Source: CAZEHO01 sp964511945 (GTDB lineage Bacteria > Actinomycetota > Acidimicrobiia > Spongiisociales > UBA11373). From it: a DNA stretch of 64,000 nt. Positions 16,952 to 24,756 of the stretch are shown here, one piece after another. Position 1 is the first letter of the stretch; every line of letters starts with the position of its first letter. The stretch is taken from contig CAZEHO010000007.1 in assembly GCA_964511945.1 (NCBI GenBank), forward strand, positions 1 through 64,000. Direction: 5' to 3'. Position numbers and translations under genes: made by a program. Below the pieces are notes generated by a model. The model did not search any database. It was not told where the DNA came from and saw nothing but the letters and a program-made list of their open reading frames with translations.

Positions 16952-18243
16952 GGCGCCGTCTCTCGTTTCTGGTGCTGGCCGTCACCTCGATGGTGGTCCT
17001 GGCCTTCGTGATTCCGCTCGGACTGACCGTCAAGGATCAAGTCGAGGCGCGGGCGCTAAGCCGGGGACAGGAAACGGTCCAGGCTGTCGCCAGCGGTCTC
17101 GCCGTGGCAGCCTCACTCTCGCCGGACGGCAGAATCGACCCCGAACTCGCCACGCTGGTGGTCGCCGCAGCGGCGGCAGGCGACACGACGATCTTCCTCC
17201 CCGACGGCACCCTCGTAGGAGCCCCGGCCGAGGATGACGAGGCAGTCGCGGTCGCCCGGGGCGGGCAGGCAATCACGGTTCGTGACGACGGCGGTGCGGT
17301 GATCCTGGCACCCGTGTCCACCGCCGCCGGAACTCTCGTCGTTCGCACCTTTGTCGGTGGTGAGTTGCTGACTGAGGGAGTCGCCGCGGTGTGGATCGGA
17401 CTGGGATTGCTCGGTGCCGTGCTCATCGCAGCGGCGGTCCTGGTGGCCGACCGCCTCGGCCGCACCCTCGTCCGGCCGGTGAGCCGGTTGGCCGGAGCGG
17501 CCCGCACGATGGCTTCCGGTGATCTCGCGGCGCGGGTCGAACCGGAAGGTCCCGCGGAGATCGCCGATGCCGGAGCAGCCTTCAACCACCTCGCCGAGCA
17601 ACTCGACGACCTGCTCGTCGCGGAGCGGGAGTCCGTCGCCGACCTCTCTCATCAATTGCGGACGCCGCTGACCGCGCTCCGGCTCCAAGCGGAGATGCTC
17701 GACAACCCTGCCGCCTCGGAAGCGATGCTCGACGACATCGATCGGCTCGGGCGCCAGGTCGACGCCATCATCACCGAAGCCCGCAGGCCCGCCACCGGCG
17801 CCGGCCGCCGCCGCAGCGACCTTGCAGCGGTGACGGCCACGAGGGTGGAGTTCTGGAGTGTCCTCGCCGAGGAGCAGGACCGCGACGCCTCGGCAGCCAT
17901 ACCCGCCGGCCCGATCTATGTCGGTATCCCTGAGGACGAACTCGCCGACGCCATCGATACCCTGCTCGACAACGTCTTCGCCCACACCGCCGCCGGGGTG
18001 GCGTACTCGGTCTCCGTCACCGCAGATCCGGATGGCGGCGGAGTGCTGGTCGTCGAGGACGCAGGGTCCGGCTTCGACGACCATCGGGCGGCGGAGCGAG
18101 GCCGCAGCGGGGCGGGCAGCACCGGCCTCGGCCTCGACATCGTCCGGAGAACTGCCGACCGCTCCGGAGGCGGCCTCACCATCGGAGCCTCACCATTTGG
18201 GGGCGCCCGGGTCGTAGTACGGGTCGGACCGCCCGGTGGGTGA
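16948..18243 (+). CDS. sensor histidine kinase
   Basis: A 431-residue membrane histidine kinase. It has TM1 (about 5-27), an extracellular loop of about 110 residues, TM2 (about 145-168), HAMP (about 170-220), a dimerisation helix with the phospho-His in DLSHQLRTPLTALR (near 235), and an HATPase domain with N-box DTLLDNVFAHT, G1 EDAGSGFDD and G2 GLGLDIV. It phosphorylates the upstream response regulator. The start is GTG overlapping the regulator stop. The sensed ligand is not evident. Confidence 0.93.
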   Translation: MRRRLSFLVLAVTSMVVLAFVIPLGLTVKDQVEARALSRGQETVQAVASGLAVAASLSPDGRIDPELATLVVAAAAAGDTTIFLPDGTLVGAPAEDDEAVAVARGGQAITVRDDGGAVILAPVSTAAGTLVVRTFVGGELLTEGVAAVWIGLGLLGAVLIAAAVLVADRLGRTLVRPVSRLAGAARTMASGDLAARVEPEGPAEIADAGAAFNHLAEQLDDLLVAERESVADLSHQLRTPLTALRLQAEMLDNPAASEAMLDDIDRLGRQVDAIITEARRPATGAGRRRSDLAAVTATRVEFWSVLAEEQDRDASAAIPAGPIYVGIPEDELADAIDTLLDNVFAHTAAGVAYSVSVTADPDGGGVLVVEDAGSGFDDHRAAERGRSGAGSTGLGLDIVRRTADRSGGGLTIGASPFGGARVVVRVGPPGG

Positions 18244-18257
18244 GACCGGGCGGTCCG
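18225..18257. terminator. 13-bp hairpin at convergent gene ends
   Basis: CGGACCGCCCGGT (18225-18237) and ACCGGGCGGTCCG (18245-18257) are perfectly complementary with a 7-nt loop containing the kinase stop. It sits between convergent genes and is probably a bidirectional terminator, although no T-tract follows. Confidence 0.6.
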
Positions 18258-18275
18258 AGCGGGTCACAGCCGGCG

Positions 18276-18875
18276 TCAGCCGGCCTGGACGGATACCGGA
18301 ATCGGGGTCGCTTCCACGGCCGCCTCCGTCATCGTCGGCCGCGCGACGTTCCCCCTGCTCCGGAACAAGACGATCCGGGCGACCGTCAGCACGGCTACAC
18401 CGGCCGCAGCCGTCACGTAGAGCGCCAGCGCAATCGGATTCCCGGTGTCCGTTCCGGCCATGACACCGTGGGCGAGTGCCGCCACGAATACGCCAAAGGA
18501 GCCAAAATGGAGGGCCCGCCACATGCGGCGACCGACGTATTTCTTTACGTAGAAGGAAGCCGTCACCACCAGGGCTCCCCACATCGCCACTACACCGAGT
18601 GACACCGCAAGGGATTGCCAGACGGCGGCTCCCGGGACGAGCAGCGAGTTCAGCCCGAACCCGATGAACTCGTCCCTCCACAGCGCTCCCATGTGAATCA
18701 CGGTCGCCAGCAGCGACCCGAGCGATACGGATTCGTGAAGTCGCGTCAACGTCTTCGCCGGGAACCGCCGCTCGAAGAGCTTTGTCGACACCAGGAGCCC
18801 GAGCATCGCCGAAGCGGCCAGCAGGCCGAACGCGATGAACCCCGAGGCCCTGATGATCAGCCAGGTCCAGTTCAT
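18276..18875 (-). CDS. ferric-reductase-like heme membrane protein
   Basis: A 199-residue membrane protein of the ferric-reductase-like transmembrane type. About five to six hydrophobic helices are visible. Four histidines occur in two pairs: H47/H61 and H123/H136, spaced 14 and 13. This is the bis-heme pattern of the family, which passes electrons across the membrane. It lacks cytoplasmic FAD/NADPH domains, so it needs a partner. It is the last gene of the five-gene operon and overlaps apbE by ATGA. Linkage to an ApbE protein suggests a flavin-dependent extracytoplasmic electron path (inference). Confidence 0.75.
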   Translation of the reverse strand: MNWTWLIIRASGFIAFGLLAASAMLGLLVSTKLFERRFPAKTLTRLHESVSLGSLLATVIHMGALWRDEFIGFGLNSLLVPGAAVWQSLAVSLGVVAMWGALVVTASFYVKKYVGRRMWRALHFGSFGVFVAALAHGVMAGTDTGNPIALALYVTAAAGVAVLTVARIVLFRSRGNVARPTMTEAAVEATPIPVSVQAG

Positions 18876-19714
18876 GCTGCCTCCAATTCCATGCCGGCGG
18901 TGGCGTACGTCGAGGAGTCACGCCAGATGACGACGGCTCCCCTGATCCACGGTTGGCGGGCCGCCCACGCCAGCCCGTCGGTCCCCAGCAGCAGCACCGC
19001 CTTGGCCGCCGCCTCAGCCTCGACGGCAGTTGCCGCCACGGCAGTGGAGCTGAGGATCGGTGTGTCGGCAGGGTGAAGTGTGCGTGGATCGATGAGGTGA
19101 TGGGCCTCAGTCGCTCCGACACGCCACCGTCGCCGGGTCACCGCCGAGGTCGCCGCCGCAGCCCTCCCGAGCAGGATCCGGACCGTCGGTCGACCCCAGG
19201 GATCGACCACCTCAAGCACCGTGTCGATTGTCGTGCTGCGGAGATCACCGCCCGCCGACACGACAGAAGCCAGTCCCGATGTGACGGCCCGGTCGACCGT
19301 CCAGCCCTTGGCGATTCCCCCGAGGTCCATTCGGGTTCCCGGAGATCGGAACAGAGTGGAGCCGCGAAGCTCCCACCGGGGAGCCCGAACCTCACCGGGC
19401 TCCCCGAGGTCGCCGACGTCTTCGAAGGTGCGGTCGTAGCCCCACCCGGCCACAGCTGCTCCGAGACCGGCGTCGACCAGGCCATCCGTTCGCTCCCGCA
19501 TCTCAGCGGCCAGCCGGATCGGTTCGAGCAGCGCTTCTGGAACTGCCACCTCAATGCCGAAGGCGTCGTTCATGCGCTCCAGGTCACTCTCGGGCCGGAA
19601 CCTGCTGCACACGGCCTCGGTGACTTCGAACAACGCCCGGACCGCCTTGCCTCCATCCGGGGAACCGTGCACCACCACATCCGTTCCCATGGCGTGGAAT
19701 CCAAGGGCAGCCAT
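18872..19714 (-). CDS. ApbE-like FAD:protein FMN transferase
   Basis: A 280-residue ApbE-family protein. ApbE enzymes attach FMN to threonine of exported flavoproteins. Visible motifs: FHAMGTDVVV (6-15), MDLGGIAKGWTVDRA (129-143), SAGGDL (153-158), HLIDPRT (206-212). The usual metal/substrate motif near the C-terminus (MEADALAT-like) reads VEAEAAAK here (231-238). Asp is therefore replaced by Glu and Thr by Lys. It lacks an obvious signal peptide. The start ATG overlaps the previous stop as TGATG; longer upstream frames are spurious. It could be active with Glu as ligand, or be a divergent non-transferase member. Confidence 0.8.
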   Translation of the reverse strand: MAALGFHAMGTDVVVHGSPDGGKAVRALFEVTEAVCSRFRPESDLERMNDAFGIEVAVPEALLEPIRLAAEMRERTDGLVDAGLGAAVAGWGYDRTFEDVGDLGEPGEVRAPRWELRGSTLFRSPGTRMDLGGIAKGWTVDRAVTSGLASVVSAGGDLRSTTIDTVLEVVDPWGRPTVRILLGRAAAATSAVTRRRWRVGATEAHHLIDPRTLHPADTPILSSTAVAATAVEAEAAAKAVLLLGTDGLAWAARQPWIRGAVVIWRDSSTYATAGMELEAA

Positions 19715-20031
19715 CACGATCCCTGCGTCTGCACGACTGGCGCCGCAGCGGGCGGTGGTTGCTCCACCACCACTCGCCTGACCACGACCGGCTCGGGAGC
19801 AGCCGCAGGATCTACCGGTGCATGCCGCACGATCACCAATCCCCCTTCGGGGGGTGCCGGGATCGTCCCTGACCTGGGAGCAACGACGATCTCGGAACCG
19901 CTTGGTCGATCGGCCTGGGTGCTCTGTGGGGGTGGGGTGGCGACGGCTGCGATCCCGGCCGCGGTCCACGCCGTGGCGAGCGCAGTCCACACCCCGATCC
20001 GGGCGATTCTGATGGCGGGGAGTCTGACCAT
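19714..20031 (-). CDS. small anchored Pro/Val-rich protein
   Basis: A 105-residue protein. One hydrophobic helix (about 10-32) is followed by an extracytoplasmic Pro/Ala/Val-rich stretch with GSEIVVAPRSGTIPAP and VVVRRVVVEQPPP. I recognise no family. The ATG at 20031 has AAGGAGG 7 nt upstream and overlaps the preceding stop (TGATG). It lies in the middle of the ApbE/ferric-reductase operon and may serve as a membrane-tethered linker or partner; this is context only. Confidence 0.6.
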   Translation of the reverse strand: MVRLPAIRIARIGVWTALATAWTAAGIAAVATPPPQSTQADRPSGSEIVVAPRSGTIPAPPEGGLVIVRHAPVDPAAAPEPVVVRRVVVEQPPPAAAPVVQTQGS

Positions 20032-20357
20032 CACGGAGCCTCCTTCACATCGAGCACTGCATCACCGGAGATGAGAACCCTGGCAACCGATTCGGGCAAC
20101 GAACCGGTCAACTGCGATTGACTCATCACTTCCAGGTGTCCGTGCTGCTCGAGAACCCTGCTCACAGCACCCGGCAAGCCGGTGAGGCTGCCGGTGAGGG
20201 CCGGATCCTCCTGGACAACCGACACCACGGTCTGGTTCGTCACCGCCGCCGGCGTCGGGTCGACCGCCGCTGGGCTGGTCGAGCCGAGCCAGGCGCCGAG
20301 CCCGACCGCTGCCAGCAAACCGCCGGCAGCCAGACCGAGCCATTCCCGAACGGCCAT
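20031..20357 (-). CDS. small anchored protein with internal repeat
   Basis: A 108-residue protein with an N-terminal membrane helix (about 6-25). The extracytoplasmic domain contains two related segments: LTGLPGAVSRVLEQHGHLEV and LTGSLPESVARVLISG..VLDV. This internal duplication suggests a symmetric small fold. No FMN_bind consensus motif is present. The start overlaps the upstream stop by TGATG. The Shine-Dalgarno (GAGGAGG) is formed by the codons of the acidic tail of the preceding gene. Function unknown, likely tied to the ApbE/ferric-reductase system. Confidence 0.6.
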   Translation of the reverse strand: MAVREWLGLAAGGLLAAVGLGAWLGSTSPAAVDPTPAAVTNQTVVSVVQEDPALTGSLTGLPGAVSRVLEQHGHLEVMSQSQLTGSLPESVARVLISGDAVLDVKEAP

Positions 20358-20860
20358 CAGTCGTCCTCCTCGTGCTCCTCGTCCTCCTCGTCCTCCTCGT
20401 CCTCCTCGTGCTCGTCCTCGTATCCCTCGTATTCGTCGTCCTCGTACTCCCCGTATGCAGGCGCGGCAGTCGCGGACTGCGGAGCAGGGATAGTCACGGT
20501 TTCGACGATGGTCGGCGGTGGCGAAGAGACCGACGAAGCGGCCGGGAGCGGAAGTCCCTCGGCGGCGCAAATCGGACGCAACGCATCCAGCGCCGCCTGA
20601 CCGACTGCGTCAATGGTTCCGGCCTGCTCCTGGGCAACCAGCGCCAGACCGTCGAACCCGCAGGCGGCGGCGGTGTCCTCGTCCGTCGCCCCGGCGGCCG
20701 CCGCGGTCACCGTCGTCGCGACCATCGATGTCGCCGGCGGCACGGTGGAGGCGGCGCCGGTGGTGTTGGATCCGAAGCCGGAGGTGGCGATGGCGATCGC
20801 CGGGCCGGACAGCAGTCCCAGCACCAGAGCGCCAATCAGAGTCCTGCGAGTGCGAGTCAT
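20357..20860 (-). CDS. exported protein with Asp/Glu tail
   Basis: A 167-residue protein, first gene of the operon, with a strong AAGGAGGGC ribosome site. It has an N-terminal signal or anchor helix (about 8-28) and a central region with a possible helical domain containing two Cys (about 65-105). The C-terminal 35 residues are almost only Asp, Glu, Tyr and Gly, ending EEDEEHEEDD. Such a tail could bind cations (Fe, Ca) or positively charged partners. Next to ferric-reductase and ApbE genes, metal capture before reduction is a plausible inference. No family recognised. Confidence 0.65.
   Translation of the reverse strand: MTRTRRTLIGALVLGLLSGPAIAIATSGFGSNTTGAASTVPPATSMVATTVTAAAAGATDEDTAAACGFDGLALVAQEQAGTIDAVGQAALDALRPICAAEGLPLPAASSVSSPPPTIVETVTIPAPQSATAAPAYGEYEDDEYEGYEDEHEEDEEDEEDEEHEEDD
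20359..20454. repeat. codon repeat encoding acidic tail
   Basis: Repeated CTCCTCGTC units (GAC/GAG codons on the minus strand) encode the Asp/Glu tail. The 9-bp period makes the length prone to slippage. The last units also supply the Shine-Dalgarno of the next gene. Confidence 0.65.
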
Positions 20861-20933
20861 ATGCCCTCCTTGAGCGTCCCCGTCATCGTGCGGGGAACGC
20901 CGTCAAGAGGGCATCAAGGGGGGTGCAAGAGAA

Positions 20934-20998
20934 GATCAGAGGTCAGAGGTCAGAGGTCAGAGAAGAATCACGTACCTGTCTGATCTCTGATGCCTGAT
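20934..20998. repeat. palindromic heptad array
   Basis: TCAGAGG-type heptads repeat four times (20937-20962), followed after about 18 nt by inverted CTGATNN heptads (to 20998). Period 7 is exact in both arms. It lies between the lipoprotein gene (3' end) and the acidic-tail operon. Confidence 0.65.
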
Positions 20999-21001
20999 TC
21001 T

Positions 21002-21024
21002 GCTCCCGACTTCCGCTCGGGAGC
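21002..21024 (-). terminator. hairpin at lipoprotein stop
   Basis: GCTCCCGA and TCGGGAGC form an 8-bp stem with a 7-nt loop directly at the TAG of the lipoprotein gene. A very similar stem (CTCCCGA/TCGGGAG) follows the deacetylase gene at 27887. Probable 3' hairpin or terminator. Confidence 0.55.
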
Positions 21025-22073
21025 TATCCGGGAATCAGCACCTGGATTGAGCGGTCGTCCACCGCGGTAACGGTGAACTCCACCGCCATATCGAACTCTC
21101 CGCCGGCCGCGGTCTCACCGCTCAGCGTCAGCGAGCCCGACAGGGCGGCCCCGGTCTGGAGGTCGATCACGACCTCGACGCCAGCCACCGATCCGCTTCC
21201 CGAGGTCCCGTACAGCGCCGGGGTGTAGCGCAGGAAGACCGGGGCGTACAGCTCGACGTCGGCGTTGTCTACGACGAACTTCCGGCCCGAACGACCGAGC
21301 ACGGTGACGTCCGAGCCCGGGCGCCCGGCCAGGTCGGCCAGGATCGCGTCCGACGGAACCACCCCTTCGAGTGCCGAGGAGAGATATGGGACGAACCGGT
21401 GGGCCTGGCCGAGGTCCATCTCCTCCACATCTCCGTCCTGCTCGAACCAGGCACGATCGTTCACGACGCCGACCACCCATTCCATCGTCCGCTCACCGAG
21501 GACGATGCCGCCCTGCGACGTGAGCGTCGATGTCTCTACATACTCGGTCCGGTGACGGTCGGGGCCGACGTGGAAACCACTCACCACCCCGCTGGTGGTG
21601 CCGATCGAGCCGTCCTCCTGGACGGCGGACAGATCCATGGCACCCGTCCAGGTCATCCGCTGCACCGTGGCGGTCGTCGGCAGCGAAGCAGCGGCCGGAG
21701 CTGCAGCCGTGGTCGTGGTGGTGTCCTCATCCTCTGCTGCAGTGGTGGTCGTGGTCTCGTCGTCTGATCCGTCGTCGCCGCCCGGCACCGTCGACGTTGG
21801 AGCATCCGGATCAGACGGTTCGGGAAGTGTCGAGGTGCTCGCAAAATCGAGCAGGCCGGTCGGATCATCATCCCCTGCCGGATCGACCGGATCTGCGCCG
21901 TCCGCCGTGGTGGTCGACGGCGTGTTCACAGCAGGCTCGACCGCAAAACTGGTCGCGGTTGCCCGGATGGGCTGGATCCCTCCACCGCCGGCACACGCGG
22001 TGAGAATCGTCGATCCCAGCGCCGTGACGGCGAGCAGCAGCCCAAATCGCGCGAATGGTGAACGCGTGCTCAC
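21024..22073 (-). CDS. lipoprotein, LppX/LolA-like fold possible
   Basis: A 349-residue lipoprotein. The signal segment ends in the lipobox LTAC and is followed by a Thr/Asp-rich linker of about 100 residues. The C-terminal domain of about 200 residues has alternating strands (MTWTGAMDLSAV, TMEWVVGVVNDRAWFEQDG, VEVVIDLQTGAALSGSLTLSG). It resembles the LppX/LolA half-barrel that binds lipids or hydrophobic ligands; this is a shape-based guess. The start is the GTG at 22073, placed just before the signal peptide; upstream in-frame sequence looks non-coding. It is divergent from the ECF sigma gene. Confidence 0.65.
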   Translation of the reverse strand: MSTRSPFARFGLLLAVTALGSTILTACAGGGGIQPIRATATSFAVEPAVNTPSTTTADGADPVDPAGDDDPTGLLDFASTSTLPEPSDPDAPTSTVPGGDDGSDDETTTTTAAEDEDTTTTTAAAPAAASLPTTATVQRMTWTGAMDLSAVQEDGSIGTTSGVVSGFHVGPDRHRTEYVETSTLTSQGGIVLGERTMEWVVGVVNDRAWFEQDGDVEEMDLGQAHRFVPYLSSALEGVVPSDAILADLAGRPGSDVTVLGRSGRKFVVDNADVELYAPVFLRYTPALYGTSGSGSVAGVEVVIDLQTGAALSGSLTLSGETAAGGEFDMAVEFTVTAVDDRSIQVLIPG

Positions 22074-22268
22074 GGCATCCCCATCGGCACAGGCCACCCA
22101 CCGATCAAGCGTTTCGCCTCGCTCGGCCCAATGGGCAATGTGCAGGCCTACCACCCTGAGCCCAGAGGGGAGCAACCCGGTCGCGACCACGTCCGACGGG
22201 CAGCGTACGGCCAGTTGCTGTGTAATCCACCCGCTCTTCCGGACATGAACCAGAGTGTGGAGAGCATC

Positions 22269-22778
22269 ATGACCATCAACCGTTCGGTGGGACGGCGCGG
22301 AACTGCGGAGGACACCTTCCGGGCACTGTTCGCCGCCCACTACTCCGCGGTCTACGGCTATGCCGTCCGGCGGGTCGGCAGCGACGAAGCTGCTGATGTC
22401 GCCGCCGAAACGTTTGCCGTGGCCTGGCGCCGGCGCCGCTCGGTTCCCGACGAACCGGCAACCCTCCTGTGGCTGTACGGGGTCGCCCGCCGCGTTGTTG
22501 CCAACACCCGGCGCTCACACCGGCGGCGGCGGCAACTCACCGAGCGCATCGAGGAGTTCGAACCCACCACCCCCGTGATCGAGACGGATCTCGATCTCAC
22601 CCGAGCCCTAGACCAGCTGAGCGACAAGGATCGCGAGATCCTGTTGCTCGCTGCATGGGAAGGCCTCGACCCGTCGGGATTGGGAGACGTGCTCGGCTGC
22701 TCTCCGAACACCGCTGCGGTGCGACTCCACCGAGCCCGCCGCCGCCTCGAAGACGTGATGCAAGGAGGCGCCGAATGA
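22269..22778 (+). CDS. ECF-type RNA polymerase sigma factor
   Basis: A 169-residue sigma-70 family protein of the ECF type. Region 2 (about 20-85) includes FAAHYSAVYGYAVRRV and DEAADVAAETFAVAW. Region 4 (about 110-165) contains LSDKDREILLLAAWEGLDPSG and CSPNTAAVRLHRARRRL. The ATG at 22269 has GGAGAG just upstream; an alternative ATG lies 24 nt before it. The next gene overlaps by ATGA and carries a membrane anchor, so the sigma factor may be controlled from the membrane. Divergent from a lipoprotein gene that may be in its regulon. Confidence 0.88.
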   Translation: MTINRSVGRRGTAEDTFRALFAAHYSAVYGYAVRRVGSDEAADVAAETFAVAWRRRRSVPDEPATLLWLYGVARRVVANTRRSHRRRRQLTERIEEFEPTTPVIETDLDLTRALDQLSDKDREILLLAAWEGLDPSGLGDVLGCSPNTAAVRLHRARRRLEDVMQGGAE

Positions 22779-24682
22779 CCACCGACCCGTTCGACCGTCT
22801 CCGGGAAGCCAATCCCGTGCCCGACGAGCGGCTCCCGGGAGCACCGATGTCCGTTGCTGAACGGATTCTGAACAAGCGCACTGCATCGGCGCCGATGCCC
22901 GGCTGGGCGATTGCCGCCACCGCCGCCGTCCTGGTGGCCGTGCTTGGCAGCGCTTGGCTGCTCCTGGTCGACAACGACCAATCCGAACCCTTCGCCTCTT
23001 CGGCTCCGACCTCCATCGTCCCCGACACCACGCTGCCGATCGAACAGCCGGCCGAACCGACGCCGCCGCCGACCACCGAGCCAGCGCCGGCAACCACCGC
23101 ACCCGAGACCACGGTTCCCTGGACCGTCGGCTACGACGGGGAGTTCCCGATCTATCTGTTCCTCGACGACAACGGCACCGAGAACGCGCCTGGCCCGTAC
23201 CTGATCCCCACCATGCGGACCACAGCCATCTTGTCCGCACCGGTGACCAACATCTACGCCACGGTTGCTGCCTTCCTGGTGAATGGCCCGACGCCGGGTG
23301 AGATTGATGCCGTCCCGGCGATGTCGAGTGCGATTCCGGAGGGCACCCGGGTCCTCGATGTCGCGGTGAGCGAAGGTCTCGCCACCATCGACCTCTCGAG
23401 CGGTTTCGTCGCCGGTGGAACCGATCCTCGTTCCTTCGACGCTAGCCTGGCTCAAGCGGTCTTCACCCTCACCGCGTTCGACGAGATCGACCGTGTGCTG
23501 TTCACCGTCGAGGGGGTCGCCCCAACCGTGCTGACGCCTGAGGGTCCTGCAAGCGACCCGGGGTGGACGCGCGATGCGTTCGCCGAATACCTGCCAGCGA
23601 TCATGATCGAATCGCCTCCCCACTGGGGCCGCGCCGGAAACCCGCTGGTCGCTTCGGGGAACGCGAACGTCTTCGAGGCCACCGTGAGTCTCGCCCTCAC
23701 CGACGGCGACGGTCTCATCCTCTGGGAGGGCTTCACCACGGCAACGTGCGGCACCGGTTGCCGCGGCGACTGGACGATCGAGATCCCCTACACCGTCGAC
23801 GAAGCCCAGATGGGAGCACTCATTGCCTGGGAGGAGTCGGCCCGCGACGGCTCCCAGACCAACGTCCGGGAGCACCCGGTCTGGCTGGAACCGACCGATT
23901 CCGCCACTGCGACGACCGTCACCACCATCGCTCCCGACGGGTCGACTGCGGACCCGGACACGATGCTGTGGCAGCGGATCCAGAGCCTCCGCGCCGAAGC
24001 CTGGGATCTCGAAAAGGAACGCAAGAACGTCGCCGAGCAAGTCGTCCTGGCAACCGATCCGGACGCCCGCCGCGAATTGGAGGCCCGGCTGGCGGATGTG
24101 GAGCAAATCATCTTCGGGGCCATCCGTCCCCAACTCGTAGAAGCCGTCGACGAAGCACGCGCTGCGGGATGGGCCTGGGACCTGATTCTCAACGAGACCT
24201 GCTCGGGAACAATGGCCGATCCCTCACTCCCCGATCAGGGTCTCGAGGACAACCGCCCGGTCATCGAGACCTGGGACGACCTCCATCACGCTGCGGTGAC
24301 CTGCGATTGGGAGTTGCTGGCGGACTACGTCGGCGACGGCAGTGGAATGAACGTCACGTTCGGTGAGCCGACCCACCCGCTCGAGTTGTGGCAGTACGAG
24401 GAGGCCATCGGGTACCAGCCGATGTACTACCTCGCCGAGATCCTGCGGCGGCCCCATACGGTGAGCGACCCGCTCCCCTTTGAGGGGTCGCGCTCGTACG
24501 TGTGGCCCTCTGCGTTCATCGGCGAGTGGGACCAGGTCCCCGAAGCCGATCGCCAGGCCCTGAAACCCCTCTACACCGAAGCCGATCTCCAGGCTTTCGC
24601 CGAGTTCGGCGGCTACTTCGGCTATCGCCTCGGGATCCACGGCGACACCGGCGAGTGGCTGTTCTTCCTGCAGGGGGATTGA
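22775..24682 (+). CDS. membrane GerMN/Gmad2 protein in anti-sigma position
   Basis: A 635-residue membrane protein encoded just after the sigma factor (ATGA overlap, AAGGAGG upstream). It has a short cytoplasmic N-terminus (about 1-45), one TM helix (about 46-68), a Pro/Thr-rich linker, a GerMN-like domain (about 125-260; VNGPTPGEID, GLATIDLSSGF) and a Gmad2-like Ig fold (about 280-370; IMIESPPHWGRAG). A long C-terminal region of about 240 residues has a helical segment near 410-460 and a Trp/Tyr-rich end. GerMN-Gmad2 pairs are known from spore-germination and lipoprotein contexts. Here the protein could act as membrane sensor and anti-sigma partner (inference). Confidence 0.75.
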   Translation: MTTDPFDRLREANPVPDERLPGAPMSVAERILNKRTASAPMPGWAIAATAAVLVAVLGSAWLLLVDNDQSEPFASSAPTSIVPDTTLPIEQPAEPTPPPTTEPAPATTAPETTVPWTVGYDGEFPIYLFLDDNGTENAPGPYLIPTMRTTAILSAPVTNIYATVAAFLVNGPTPGEIDAVPAMSSAIPEGTRVLDVAVSEGLATIDLSSGFVAGGTDPRSFDASLAQAVFTLTAFDEIDRVLFTVEGVAPTVLTPEGPASDPGWTRDAFAEYLPAIMIESPPHWGRAGNPLVASGNANVFEATVSLALTDGDGLILWEGFTTATCGTGCRGDWTIEIPYTVDEAQMGALIAWEESARDGSQTNVREHPVWLEPTDSATATTVTTIAPDGSTADPDTMLWQRIQSLRAEAWDLEKERKNVAEQVVLATDPDARRELEARLADVEQIIFGAIRPQLVEAVDEARAAGWAWDLILNETCSGTMADPSLPDQGLEDNRPVIETWDDLHHAAVTCDWELLADYVGDGSGMNVTFGEPTHPLELWQYEEAIGYQPMYYLAEILRRPHTVSDPLPFEGSRSYVWPSAFIGEWDQVPEADRQALKPLYTEADLQAFAEFGGYFGYRLGIHGDTGEWLFFLQGD

Positions 24683-24715
24683 ACGCCCTGGTTGTTTGCC
24701 CGGCTGGGCAGCAAA

Positions 24716-24737
24716 GAGTCAGGAATCAGACGGAGTC
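24716..24737. repeat. short heptad repeat
   Basis: AGAGTC AGGAATC AGACGGA continues the 7-bp phase seen elsewhere. It directly precedes the interspersed GC-rich element. Confidence 0.4.
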
Positions 24738-24756
24738 AACGCCGCAACACGACACC

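Noticed and set aside
20357..20860. GATD segment in the acidic-tail protein as an FMN attachment site
   Set aside because: The surrounding residues do not match the FMN_bind consensus; one four-residue match is not evidence.
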